Shown piece by piece: positions 1 through 12,280 of a stretch of DNA of 64,000 nt. Source of the DNA: Branchiostoma floridae (lineage: Eukaryota > Chordata > Leptocardii > Amphioxiformes > Branchiostomatidae); assembly GCF_000003815.2 (NCBI RefSeq), contig NC_049985.1, positions 13,419,567 to 13,483,566 on the forward strand, given 5' to 3'. The notes under the pieces are model-generated. The model was not told where the DNA came from. It saw nothing but the letters and a program-made list of their open reading frames with translations, and made no database searches. Each line of letters opens with the position of its first letter. Position 1 is the first letter of the stretch. Position numbers and translations under genes: made by a program.

Positions 1-441
1 CGGACACTGTAGTCACTGTGGTAGCCTAGTACAGAATGTACCAGGTTTAAAATACACTACCAAATTACTGTCACTTTTAGTGAGGCTGAGTCTACCACAT
101 GACATCCATTACCTGCTGTGGCCTAATACATTGTTGTGCTTTTACTTCCAGGGGATTTCCCCCGCATTATTTCTATCAGATTCTGTAGAAATGAAGACAT
201 CACCTTACAAAAGTCTCTCTATTACATGTATGTTGTGTCAGAAAAGCTGAAAGTTGCCCAGAATTCAGTGAGCAAAAATAAAATAGTTAACGTTACTTCT
301 CTATCTCATGTCCGCTGCCCTAGCCACTTGGCCAGTCAATGCTACTGAATTGAAAATTTGAGTAGTACAATGTAGTCATTTACAACTCCTTACTTTCATG
401 CAGTTCCATAAGATGCATTGAGAGTATATTTGTTCCATCAG
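1..441 (+). other. Neurobeachin intron, 3' part
   Basis: This is the downstream part of a neurobeachin intron that begins outside the window. It ends with a pyrimidine-rich stretch and CAG acceptor at 439-441. A short open frame at 136-348 follows a CAG that resembles an acceptor, but its peptide has no similarity to neurobeachin that I recognise, so no exon is called there. I see nothing else of note. Confidence 0.6.
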
Positions 442-594
442 GTTTCCCTGAGAGGCACAATGACACAGTGACGTCCAAGCTGGAGCGGTCGCTGGAGACA
501 GTGGCACCACTGCTGAGGGAAATCTTCCTGGACTTTGCCCAGTTTCTGTCCAGGACACTAGTGGGGAGCCACGGGCAGGAGCTGCTCATTGAAG
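442..594 (+). CDS. NBEA: Neurobeachin (NBEA/LRBA family) exon 1 of 8 in window
   Basis: Neurobeachins are large BEACH-domain scaffold proteins that act on Golgi and endosome membranes in vesicle traffic and synaptic receptor delivery. This exon is bounded by CAG (439-441) and the donor GTATAC (595). It carries 2 bases of a codon, 50 full codons and 1 base (phase 1 exit). The peptide includes [20 protein letters not shown] and [14 protein letters not shown], which matches vertebrate NBEA almost residue for residue in the helical region before the PH-BEACH module (the region called DUF1088, as I recall). It joins in phase to the exon at 1042. The start of the protein lies outside the window. 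Invertebrates are expected to have one gene for vertebrate NBEA and LRBA, so the symbol stands for the pro-orthologue. Confidence 0.93.
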
Positions 595-1041
595 GTATAC
601 AATGTTCTAACTGTGTTATACATGCTCTAACTGTGTGACTAAAACTAGCTACAGATTCAAAAACTTGATAACTGTATTCTTCAGTCCGCATTATTTGTGA
701 TTTAGGAAGTGAGATATTTGAATCTAATGTGGGAGTAGATACATCTGAAACACAACATTGGGCTTTTTTGTGCAAACTTTAGCCTAGGTCGTTGCATAAT
801 TTGTTGCTCTATACATTTTTAGATTATATGAACAACAGGAAAAACGCTACAGAGGTGTTTGATAAAACTTACATATCGGAGGGATCTGAAGGGCCGTTAT
901 ATATTCATATGTGGCATGTTAAACTGGTAACAAGAGTCTGGGAGTCAGGAATGTTCTTTCTACAACAAAGTGTTCTTCACTAGTGCACTAGCGCCCCCTA
1001 CGTAAACACAGCTGCAATGCACCCTTTCTCCCCCTGTGCAG

Positions 1042-1103
1042 GTCTGGTGTGTATGAAGTCCAGCACATCAGTAGTGGAACTTGTCATGATGCTGTGTTCA
1101 CAG
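1042..1103 (+). CDS. NBEA: Neurobeachin exon 2 of 8 in window
   Basis: A 62-base exon with a strong acceptor (pyrimidines then GCAG, ending at 1041) and the consensus donor GTAAGG at 1104. Two bases complete the split glycine codon from the previous exon, then 20 codons read LVCMKSSTSVVELVMMLCSQ, close to the vertebrate NBEA stretch that follows LLIEG. It exits in phase 0. The intron to the previous exon is 447 bases and the one that follows is 8,425 bases. In vertebrate NBEA this peptide is directly followed by EWQNSIQK, which is how the exon at 9529 starts, so no exon is missing in between. Confidence 0.93.
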
Positions 1104-1392
1104 GTAAGGTGTTAAGCGAATAGCAATCATTATAATTTTAATACTACAGTACTATTTCAGGTACAGTTTTCAATGTTGGTGCATCCAAGGTGCAGCTCAT
1201 GCTTGTGTCTGCAATTCTCTCAAAGTTCAACAGGTGGCATACATAAACTTTTGATAAAATATGAAGCCTACACTGGCAGGCGGTCCCATTGAATTTATGC
1301 CCGAGGATTGAATTGCTAAACAGTTCATAAATTTTCAAGATGTTTTAACAGAAGTTAGCTTATTGGCTAGTGATGAATGAATACAATGGCTA

Positions 1393-1733
1393 CAGGGTTG
1401 GACAAGTTTTCTAAAATTGACTTGTCCTATCGGGCAAGTACTTAAAAAAATTTACTTGCCCGAACCAACTTTTCACTTGCCTGAAATCTAAATGACATTT
1501 TTCTATGTATATTCATGGCCTTCAATGGAATTTTTGTTATTGGCTCTATTTTCTGTGTTAATCAATGCTTGATGTCATGACTTTGAAAAGTAGCAAGTAC
1601 ATGTACATCAAAATCTCGCTCAATGGAGAAGAGCTAACTTGTCCGATCGGGCAAGTGGAGAAGGACATGCACTTGCCCGAATGGCATTTTCACTTGCCCG
1701 GGACTATAGGGCTAGTGGACTTGTTTATCCCTG
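1393..1733. mobile_element. MITE-like non-autonomous DNA transposon (CAGGG ends)
   Basis: The 341-base element starts CAGGGTTGGACAAGT and ends ACTTGTTTATCCCTG, so its ends are imperfect inverted repeats. It is flanked on both sides by the 5-base direct repeat GGCTA (1388-1392 and 1734-1738), which looks like a target-site duplication. Inside are several inverted and direct copies of the subterminal motif CTTGCCCG/CGGGCAAG. There is no coding capacity. The family is not assigned: the CAGGG end recalls hAT elements, but an 8-base duplication is not seen. Confidence 0.7.
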
Positions 1734-2439
1734 GGCTATGATATGACCATTTGAGGAAAATACAGATACACATAGAAATATAGTACTCTGAAGTCTAGAT
1801 TGTGCCTAACTGTGTATGTTGTAGGAAGGCAAGGTTAGGCATTGAGTATCAGTTAGGCATTTTTAGCACTCAATACCAATTGTCCACTGTCAGGATTGCA
1901 TTAAGCTAGGATGGTGTTCACATGATCACATTGAATGTCCATCATAAGTCGTCCAGATTTAAGGAGTCTGTCTTTGGTGTTCTACATTGTCAGTGGAGTG
2001 CCAACTGGAAGGTTGTGCTCTTAAAACTGGATATGATGTGTATGAGACACTGCTACGCAATCATGGCGGCCATCTTGTTCAAACAGATCACGCCCTGTTC
2101 ATGGGAATATGTGGAAGGAACTGGATACAGGAAGAATGACTAGTTATTCTGGATTTTAGGGTTCCATCATACAGCCTTGTTATGGAAAACCGACAAACCA
2201 CTAATATCCAGGCATCCTTTTATAAGATTATACAGATGGATGGCATTTGAATTTGTGATAGGAAAAAGCGCTCATCAATCAAATCATGGGCAATCAAAAT
2301 TACATAGACACATTATACCTGAAAAATGTACAACCTTTAAAATGTACAAACTGTTTTATATACTGAGGTTTCACGAGAATTCAGTCATCATGGGAGTCCA
2401 TCATTTTGGATGTAATTTCAAGAAAGATTCTATCGTTTT

Positions 2440-2750
2440 TCCCATCAAACACAGCACAAAACGTTCCAGACAGAATTGTGGATATCCAAATACTTGCATG
2501 TACAACCCTAATGAATCAGCAATTTTGGTTTCCAAAAGCGGAAGTCTCAGTACTGCGGTCACTAAATGTGCCACTTGTTCATAGGAGAACTGAAACAGCG
2601 TCTGGACCACACCTCAGCCATCAAAAATGTCGCCATGTCAGACACAATTGTATGTATTCAAATTCCTGTATGTATGACCCGACTAACCCGGTGATTTCGG
2701 TTTGCCGAAGCAGCAGCCTCGATGCCATCGCTGGCGCCATTTGTACGTGG
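2440..2750. repeat. Diverged two-copy tandem repeat, about 174-base period
   Basis: The stretch around 2455-2560 and the one around 2625-2745 align over roughly 100 bases at about a 174-base offset (for example GACAGAATTGT versus GACACAATTGT, then TGCATGTACAACCC versus TGTATGTATGACCC). Many differences are C/T or G/A changes. Both copies can be read as similar peptides (NCGYPNTCMYNP and NCMYSNSCMYDP), but in different open frames with no start, partner exon or known family, so coding is not claimed. The downstream copy keeps many CpGs. Confidence 0.4.
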
Positions 2751-3110
2751 GCGAACCGAGCCTGCGTCTGGCTGTCTGCCTGTATCTAATTAACGCCAGC
2801 ATTCCATTCTACCTACTTCAGCGAATCAGCTCTCCCAGCCATTGCGTACGCCATCTTAACCATCCGTAAATTACCCGCCTACTCAATGATAAACATGAGC
2901 TGGAAATTGTCTGGAAACGCAAATTTTACTGTGAGACGTAGCGGTTTTGACTGCATCTTGCCCGTAGCTGGAATAGCTTTTCCATATCGGATTGGAATCA
3001 CACAGAGCGCCCAATCAGATCCATTAACTCATGAGTGATGGACTCGGTTATTGGCACAAACAAGCCCCCCTCCCGTAAGGCACTCATTATCAAGGTTTCT
3101 CGCTGCCAGT
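2600..3110. promoter_or_regulatory. CpG-retaining intronic patch, candidate cis-element
   Basis: CpG is much more frequent here than in the surrounding intron, and the stretch has mixed base composition without simple repeats. It includes TCTAATTAACGCCAGC near 2786-2801, a homeodomain-type core. Function is inferred from composition only; part of it overlaps the diverged repeat above, so repeat origin is the main alternative. Confidence 0.22.
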
Positions 3111-6100
3111 TGCATCCTGGAACTACTTTGAGCCCCAGAAGACCATAACATCCTGAAATGGTGACAGTAAATGTTGGGAAATCCCATATTACTTACCGTA
3201 ATCACAGATGTTTTTAGAGGCAACATCAAGTTATTTACAGCAGGCACCTGTTAGCCTGCAGGGTCGCTTGTAAAGTAGAAAGTTGTCACATTTCTCTGAG
3301 CAAATCCATAAAGTTTACGTTTCAAAGGAGTTGTGAATAGTCGCAAAACGTCTGTCAGACCTTCAGGTGCAACAGTTGCTTTGGTTTAGCAGACAGTAAA
3401 GATAAGATTGTACACATATGTGGGTGTGGACTGTTTTTTGTGATGGACAGCCATGAAACCACTATAGGAGAGACTGCACTCAGCTCTTAACAAATCTGCC
3501 TAAAGAAAATCTGATTACATAGAATTTGTTTTCTGATACCCTTGTAATTTTTATTGTTGGCAATAAGATACCGTACACATACGCTTACATGTAAAAATCT
3601 GTTTATGCACCACCTGGAGAATGCCTCACAACACAGATATGTTTAAGTTATTAATAAGTTATTGGCCATGTGAATTCTTACTGTTGAGAATGCCATATAT
3701 TGATCCAAAAAGACACCTTGTTTCATCAAATTTACAAATCCTATGCCAAATATAAACCTTTGGAGTTTTCATCACATAGCAAACAGGTGTTGGATTGTTG
3801 GAATAAAGCCACAAATACTACATGTAAGCATGTCACATCCTATGATATCACATGAAGATTTACTGTCATAATGATACAATGTGTCTGCTCAAGGCATCCC
3901 TTGGTGCAACAGGTGGATGTACTGTTCCTTGAAGACAGTCATTGTTTTCTCAGAAAGCTGACACAGCAAAGTTATCTGGTAAATGAAAGTGAATGTCTTC
4001 TCAGTTGTGGTTGTTATGACCAGTTGTTATAGTGAAGGAAAGAGGTGCTTGCTGGTAGAGCACACGTTTCCACATCTGTACGGCAGCTTGTCGCCTTAGG
4101 GTTCCTACAGACTCCCATGAAAGTACAGAAATTGAAAACAAGCAGTGCTGGAATTTTTCATGATAGAAGTGTGAAAGTTATCTGTGTGAACATAGAACAT
4201 TGCGACACGCCATGTTTGTGAAAGCTGTTGTCATGGAAGCAGTCGTCTTTGATTTGAATGACTTTAGCATGGTACAGAGCAAACAAAACAAAACAAACCA
4301 AGAACAAAAGACTAGTCTAAGACCAATCATCCAATACCTATTCCAGTATATATATAATGTATGGCAATGGGAAACATCAGTCTATGATTCAGGGCAGGTT
4401 CTGTTTTTCAGAGCTGTCTCTGGCTTTAATTTTTTTTCATCTCACTAATTATTTGGTTGCCCATGATGTTAAATCTGTCATTATCAAGCTTACAAAACTA
4501 CATTTTCATCAAGTTCTTGTCATGAAGTTCATATTTTTTTTATGTGGAAAAAAAAATTTCATCCCAACATGTACATGGGGACAGCCCTTGTACCATAGAA
4601 TTAATGAGTGAAGGAAGATATTAACCGCACATTTTATACCAAGCAGGTCGTCATTATTTTCTTTGTGGGAATCTTTACAATACTTTATAGATGCCTTTCC
4701 TGAAGATGAACATATGGCAGGACATTAGGCAATACTAGCTGAGCTATGAGGTTTTCTGCGTCGAATCTGTCAGTAGAAATAAAAGGGCCTTCCTACCCCG
4801 CTGCTGTATTCTAATCTTAATTTCTACAAGCAGTATCATACACTGTGAGTAATATGCCACTTGGTCCTTAGGGTAGAATAGATCCAAAATTGTCACACCA
4901 TGTGCTCCCTATAAACCTGATATATCTGTCTAATTAAAGCTACATGTAGTATATTACAAGTATGAAAATATGGCCTAAAGCATGATATTATGTGATATTC
5001 TGTTCTCCAACCTTTCAAGATCACCAACAGCAGTTGTGTGAAGAAAGGCTAAGGAAGTGTACAATATGGTATGCTCGTTGAACAGGGCAAAACAAGACCA
5101 CACAGTGCATGTCTGTCTCCAGAGTTGCACCGTAAATAAAAGTTTGTCAAGATGTATTAGACTCAGCCAATGGGCATGTGACACACCGAAGTGTTGGGAC
5201 ATACCATATCCCTGAGTCATTGCAGTTCAAGTGTACATTGTATCTCTTCAAGTTGTTGATGGCAGTCAAGAATCTAGAATAGCCTTCATTTTAAAGCTTT
5301 CCAGTAAACATTTACAAGTTTTTGCAAGTGATGTTATCAACTACCTTCAATTGACTACAATGTACATTAAAACTCCCACCAGGGTAGGTTGAGGGTCTGC
5401 ATTTGTTTTGTTTCTAACAAATTAAAACAGTTTTCCTTGTCTGTGGGGAAGTCTTTAAGATAAGAAACCAATTTCTTGCTCCAGTGATCAAGAAGATCAC
5501 TTGTTGGTATCAGTTGTGCCTAATACATGTTTCATCAGAACTATAGCAGTGATATGTTACACTTTATGTTTGTTTTATTCATGGTTTTCATATGTTCTTA
5601 AGATAAAATAGAGCTTCTGCATGGATTCCTTATGTCATTTTTGGCTGGATAAAACTTGACATGAGTTGACAGATAGCAGAATATGGTGGTGAACAATTAG
5701 TATCAATATATAATTACAAAATATTTGAAAACTTTTCTTTTCCTGATGTTTATAGCAAATAAGGATACACATACAAACAATCAGTCCTGAATGCGTAGAG
5801 TTGGGCATTGACTACAAATCACCCGGACTCTAGGAAGAATATTGACATATCAGTCACTAATGGAGATCCATTTCAAACTAATCCAAACAAACCAAACAAA
5901 TGAATGAAAAGTAATATTTCAAAATAATTCAAAATAAACTCAGAGATATGAGACTGACAGAGATATGAGAACACATGAAAGTTGATTGTTTTAAAAGATT
6001 CTTGGAACTTTATTCTCTCATTGGGTCATTTAAGGTCACCCTTAGGTCTGTTTCTGACATCTTCTGGGCTATGTTAAAACACTTAGTCTACTATATCAGT

Positions 6101-7719
6101 CCATAGTCTCATTTGTAGTTTAAAATTGAAAGTTTTGCCCACAAAAAGCCATGTTGTGGAAGATCAAAGCCACAGAAAGTAACCCAAGGCTATATCAAGG
6201 TGTGATTGTCAGTTACGCAGACGTTAATAGTGGCTAATCCTAGTGTTGTTTGCATCAAGGAATGTAAACTGCTAAGCCCACTATTTACAATAAAGGAAAT
6301 CACTTAAGCTCTAAGTTATGACTCTCTGTGACATGACCGTAATCCCACTTTAAATCTAAATCACAGCGTTAAGGTTGTGTAGAGTTGGACGTGTAAGTGT
6401 TAGGGCACGGCAGGGATAATTCTCTGTCCCCTCCTGGTTTTATAACTTGGCACCTTCGGAAAAGCGTTGAGCAGAAGGGAACAGCTCTCTCCCACTCTTC
6501 ACCTGGCACTGACAGATGCCACAATCCACCAGAGGTAGAATAAATATCTTCCTGGGGGCTATCTTAAACAGTTGGGACTGGGGCGGGATTAGGTTTAAAG
6601 ACAAAATAAACACTTGTGACTGGGATCCTGAATTAAAGGTTAAACCCCTTCCATCCAGGTACCAGCATGATGGGGATTTCTGTGAGAGGAATGGCATTGA
6701 CCGCAGAAGTATTTATTCCCTGTGGCAATGGACATGGCTAGACATCGGCATCCAGGCCTCAAAACTTGCGACCCAGACACTTGGAAATGTGTAACCACTA
6801 CTGTACTATGAAGAGGAAAAAATTAGGTATCCCAAACGAACAGATTCATGGAACGTGATGTCATTTATTGTGTAAGGAGAAAGTTCTCTTTCATGAAGTC
6901 GTCACTCATTCCCCACCCGTTTCTGCTGGGTTTTGACTCCGTTATTCCTGCCAACTTAAATAAGCGGCGGAGCTAAGTGGGGAGGGAGTGTGCTGAAAGA
7001 TGAATGTATACTGGAGTTTAGCTTGACACTGGCGTCAGGGTTGTGAGAGACTGTCATGTTCAATAAGGAGTTCCTGCCATCAGGCATTGTTGGGAAATGA
7101 ATATTGGCCTGCAGTGCCAATCTATACCCTCTATATAAAGCTCAGAATTTACTACTGAGGTTGCAATCATTATTTGTGGTCGATACATGGGATTCTTGTT
7201 TCATAGGGTGCAATTCTTTCAGAGCCTATGTAAAGATTTAAAGTTACGTAGATTATCATACTGATTTGTTAGCATTCAACATTCTCAACCAAAAGCTGGA
7301 TAATGATTTATAAAGAATGCTGTTCTAGGTCAATAGCATTATTGCTTAGAACCTTATTGCCTGCCATAGATCTTTATTATAATTACCCTTTAATAAGCAG
7401 GATCTATGTGTCTGCCATCCCTATTGAGGTTAAGTCAAGAAGTCTATCAATCACTTTCTAAATGAAAATTAAGGTCCCCTCTTAAGGGTACATCATGCAT
7501 ATCCTTTCTGAGAATTTATAGTTCCCAGTGTAAGTAATACTTCCCTCCCGGACTGGCACACTTGTGCCTGTATCTCAGGAAAACCTGTTAAATGGAGTAG
7601 CAAGTGTTTCGGGTATTTCCTCTGAGCTTTGCCATAATCCCCTCCTCCTGTGTCACCCAATGCCGAGATCAACATCAAGGGCAAACAATAATGAGGATAA
7701 GCTTTCACTTTCTGATAAC

Positions 7720-8110
7720 CTCCGACCTCTGGATCATTTGTATCTGTCGCGAACATAATCAAACGTCTAAATATTTGTGACACGGGAGCGCGAGCCCGCG
7801 ACTCCACCAAAAGTTTTCCAAACTTCGTTCAAGTTTGTTTTGGAGGGTGTCGTAATCCAGCGGTCGTTCCACGATGAAAGAAAGAAATCATCGGCGCGTT
7901 GGAAACTAGTGGTGGGACAGTGAGTGAGAATCCCCAGCGTAAGAGGACCACACACCTTTCTGGAATGTCCAAAACACTGTGCAAACAGAACGGAATAGTC
8001 ATCGACTTTCTGTCCAAGTAAACTGGCTGTCTGATGATAAAACCATCTTGTATAGCCTGTGTCTGCAATGTCCTTGCCATACCAATGGCCCACATGGACC
8101 ATTCCATTAT
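7720..8110. promoter_or_regulatory. CpG-retaining intronic patch, candidate cis-element
   Basis: A sharp island of CpG-rich sequence (for example GGGAGCGCGAGCCCGCGAC near 7784-7802 and CATCGGCGCGTTGG near 7889) within CpG-poor intron. No open frame here resembles a known protein. It is a candidate enhancer or unmethylated element by composition only. Confidence 0.25.
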
Positions 8111-9528
8111 GATTGTGGGGGAGTTCTAGGAGTTTAATTGTCGGAGCGTTACTGAAATATTTCTTTTAGGAAGTAGGAAATATTAACAGACATGGTAATG
8201 TGAAATGTATCTTTTTTTCTCTGTGTTGGGAAATGCAGGCCTTGGCATGAATTGCAAAAATATCAAGCTGTCATACTTGCCAGCTAGTATATAAGGACCT
8301 GACTGTTGAAAGTGACTTTCAAAGTATTTCTTAACTCTTCAAGACATTTACCCCAGTTTATGCAGTACAGTTTCTCATGCCAGTTGGCAGATTTACAACT
8401 GGGGCTAGGTTGGCCTTTGTCTTACAGCTTTGTTTAACAGTTTTGTAGCCTGATATATATTTTATAGGCTTATTCGGCTTCATATGTTGGACCCTTGTAT
8501 TGTTATTACAGAAGTTTCTGGCTGATACTTGCAATAGCAGCCAGACTTTCTCTCCCTCCTAATGTTCTTAGAATTACAGCAGTGGCCTCCAGTAGAAGGA
8601 AATAGAAAATAGTCTGCAACTTCCCCTTGAAATTCTGATAAGAAGCCAAACTAAAGCCTTGCCGGAGGCGAGGATTTCTGTGGTCTCCTGTTCGGGAGCA
8701 GACAGGAATGTGAATTTGCCCCGATGGTTGGAGATTGTCAGTGATATATGGGAAGCATAGCACCATTTTGGAATATTCCTTGGGAGAAAGAATGTACTGC
8801 ATTCTCTCTAATAACTGCATATACCAGGTTACTTATTTATGCCATAGGATGCTACACTGCTTATACAGCAATACTGGAATGAGAATGATGATAAAGTTTA
8901 TTAATTACCTTAGTAATAATGTCATGGGAAAAATTAGTTCTATGACCCCATACCTTCGCCTAGTGACTTTAACCTTTGTGACTGATGTATTGTTTTTCTC
9001 ATTAATCACTCCAATAAGGTCCATTTGCATGAATTCAGTTGATCATGCCACTATCTACCACTTACAAATCGAGACCATGGCATGACAAAATGAGAAATAT
9101 CAAAACCAGAAGTTCTGCTGCAGTACCGTAACAAGCCGCCAGGGGCCTCAAAATCTATCCACATATCAAATATTAATACAATCCATTCAGGCCTTCTCAA
9201 GTTATCAGCATACACACAAAAGCTACCTAAAACATAACCTTCTTAATTGGTATAGATAATAAACAGGCAACGTTACTGGTTTTGCCTTATTTATAGTTGG
9301 TTACCAACCACACTTACACATGTAGCTTTAAAAAGTATTCAATGCTTCATATGTTACTGTGTGAGAACAGTATACTTTGAAATGTTTAATCTGAATCTGC
9401 AGTGAAAGAGGCACCTTTAAAGTGTAACACCTTTATGATGTAACTGTAACAGTTGTCTTCTGTAATAACTGTAGAATGATGTTTTGGTTGTTGAGTTTTC
9501 AGTCCTGTATTTCTGCTGTATTTTCCAG

Positions 9529-9593
9529 GAGTGGCAGAACTCTATCCAGAAGCATGCAGGCCTGGCATTCATCGAGCTCATCAATGAGGGAAG
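9529..9593 (+). CDS. NBEA: Neurobeachin exon 3 of 8 in window
   Basis: The 65-base exon begins after TTTTCCAG and ends before the donor GTATGT. It enters in phase 0 and encodes [20 protein letters not shown] plus glycine, then two bases (AG) of an arginine codon finished in the next exon. This is nearly identical to vertebrate NBEA. Flanking introns are 8,425 and 7,970 bases. The exon is small and easily missed by open-frame length alone, but the junctions on both sides restore an unbroken conserved protein. Confidence 0.94.
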
Positions 9594-10474
9594 GTATGTC
9601 AACTACTGAAAAAAGACATTTTTCAATATTTAAAACATATATACTTAAGACAATGGCTGTATATTTCTCTACAGGAGCACTTTTGACTCATGACTAACTT
9701 AATTATGCTGTACATATCTGACTTGACCCGCAGGTACAGACTACCTGATAAACAATTTTTATCCCAGACTGCATCAAAAGTGGTCTGGTTGAGCTGAGTC
9801 CATAAAAGTGATTCTCTCTTGGGCTACTGTGGTTCATAATTACATTGTGGTTTTCTTTGGTCGGTTTTATATTTGGCTTATTATCTGACACATGATTGCC
9901 CTGAGAAAAAAGTAACAAAAGTTTGGAAAGAGTAATGGAACGTGTTACAGCAAGTTGTGGAAAATTTATGATTGATGACTGTCTGTCAGCAGTGAAATCT
10001 GATCCATACATGACCTTTCATGGTAGGTCGTAAAACAAGCAGAATGAGACTGATGTGTCACATTTATGACTCAGCAATTATCCACTTTCGCCAAAGGACA
10101 ACTTTTATGGTCAGTAATTATCTATACTTGTCCCCTGAATGACCCCACAACTTAGCTGACGTGAATGCAGCTAGCAAATAAAGTCAAAAGAAATTGTCTC
10201 AACTTATATTGTGTGTCACATGCAATTTTCTTATGATATTCGGATAAACCATAAAGTTTGATTGACGTTATTATTTCAGAAACATTGAATGTCACTGGAG
10301 TGGTCATGTTTAAGTGATATTTCCTAACAAAACTATCAGAACATCTTTCGCCACTTGCCCAGTCCAAGTAACTTACAAATTTGAAGTGGTCAATGCATGA
10401 TTATAATGGCTTATCATGTACATGTATGGTGTTAAATTAATCCACTTAGAAACCTCTCTTATTTTAATCACCCA

Positions 10475-10670
10475 TTGCAAGCTCTGATTCTGTTTTCCAA
10501 AAACATTCATTCTAACCAACACTTGGTCAATGTTAAGCCGAGGTAAAAGTCAACCATCACACACAGCATCACTTGCAAGCTCTGATTCTGTTTTCCAAAA
10601 ACATTCATTCTAACCAACACTTGGTCAATGTTAAGCCGAGGTAAAAGTCAACCATCACACACAGCATCAC
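10475..10670. repeat. Perfect tandem duplication, 2 x 98 bases
   Basis: 10475-10572 and 10573-10670 are identical by eye over all 98 bases. Each copy starts TTGCAAGCTCTGATTC and ends CACACAGCATCAC. Identity without a single difference points to a very recent duplication or an assembly artefact. No coding content. Confidence 0.95.
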
Positions 10671-11759
10671 TGTCAAACTTATCACTGATAATGGAATTGC
10701 ACTCCACAGTGCCAGCTTCTGTGATGAATTGAGACTGATCTTAAACTGAGATGGCAGTTAATTTCAAAAGTTGTTGTAACCAATCAACTCTGTCTACTCT
10801 CATCTGATGTCACACTACATTATCTGAAGGACAGTTGAACAGATAAGGATCTGTTAAGGCCTGTTTTGCAAGTTGTTTGGTTCCTGTTGGATGATTTTTT
10901 AGGCCATCCACCCCTTCCTTTTTTGTGTTTATGTAGTTTTGGCTAATCCGAGAGATTACACTGTTCCATTCGTCTTATAACATGAAATTATAAAATTTGT
11001 TCCACCCCAATCTGTCTTGTACCCATTTGTATCACCCCCAAAAGTTATTTGTGTTCTCTGTGTGTGGTTCACAAATGTTAAGAACTCCAGACATTACAAA
11101 ATGGTTGAAATGTGAGAAAACTGCCTTCTTATAATTACTGTCTCTTTGTATTGAGGGGGATAGATAATCGTCATTCTTACAACATTTCCTTATAGTCAAT
11201 TAATGTTTGCCATTTACATTAAATTTTGTACTGCACAAAATTTTGGCAAAGTATTTGACTATAGTAATGTCAACAGGTTGAAGTTACAATTCTGTTTTGA
11301 AACTACAAGTTGTGTGCTTGTCAGGATATTTTGACACCTACATTTATACAATATAGCATATCAGGTTCCATATCTTCACTGTTTTATCCTCTGAGTTTGT
11401 GTACAGTACTTTGTTTTACAAAATCATCAGGCATCATTAGAGACCTATTTCTCCATTGTCTTTCTTTATGATACTAAACTATATGTGTAACATGCTTATC
11501 ATTTGAAAAAGCCACGGAGTCATTTACAGGTCATTAAATGCCTGACACAGCTTTAAGTCATCTTACACCTCAATACTTCCATCTTGCACAGGTCACCTCA
11601 CATTATTCGAAGGCTGTTCATTCCCTCATAGTATTTGGTAATTGTCTAAACTAACTACTAGCCAACTGTATTACATTTTCCATAACTAATATCAAAACCT
11701 GCGGATTGTATGATCAGGGTTGTGTTCATTTGTTAGGTCACTCATACCAAATCAACATG

Positions 11760-12280
11760 TCGTCTTTGTGTCTTGTCTAAATTCATTAAACACGCGGGTA
11801 ACTGGAGCCCCATTGTCCATGTCTTGGCGGCAGACTCATCCCCCCTTCAGGCACTTGGCGGCACCCCTTTGAAGCCTTCACCCTGTGAAGAACCCAGATG
11901 ATATCAGTGGTTGTACCTGCATGTTTTCCCTTTGTTCAAACGTTCTTCGACAAAATGGCAGCAAATCTGGGGTTTCCTTAGGTTACCAGAGGTGTGAAAT
12001 ATCACCGACGAAACTCTCGCAAAAGAATTTCGCTCACACGTGGCTCCGTACGCATTTTTTGTGTGGTCGGGCGCTTCCATCCAACTAAATGGTGATACCT
12101 CTTAATGATTTGCCCTGACAAGTTTATAAGCTGCTGAAATATGACAACCCATCAAACGGATTTGGCTGCACACATTGACGCCAGATAAATTAGGTTGAAA
12201 GGCAGGTGGCCTTAGTCAAAGGCAACACCATTATCTGTGTGACTGCCTCGGAACTAAAGATGGCACGTAGCCTTTATCTC
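11760..12280. promoter_or_regulatory. CpG-retaining intronic patch, candidate cis-element
   Basis: This stretch has frequent CpG (several in 11995-12075 alone), while neighbouring intron on both sides has few. It contains AT-rich cores such as CCAGATAAATTAGG (12181-12194) set in balanced composition, a texture typical of conserved non-coding DNA. Regulatory function is inference; repeat origin is not excluded. Confidence 0.3.

Larger units (their letters stand above)
1104..9528 (+). other. Neurobeachin intron, 8.4 kb
   Basis: Non-coding sequence between two exons that join directly at the protein level. It holds a MITE-like element (1393-1733), a diverged two-copy repeat (about 2440-2750), and patches that keep CpG near 2600-3110 and 7720-8110. 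The rest is AT-rich, CpG-poor sequence without recognisable genes. Open frames up to 135 codons occur but show no family resemblance. The palindrome ACATGT is frequent here, as in the other CpG-poor parts. Confidence 0.8.

Noticed and set aside
136-348. Open frame after a CAG, considered as a further neurobeachin exon
   Set aside because: The peptide shows no similarity to the family that I recognise, there is no convincing donor, and it is not needed to join the known exons in the window.
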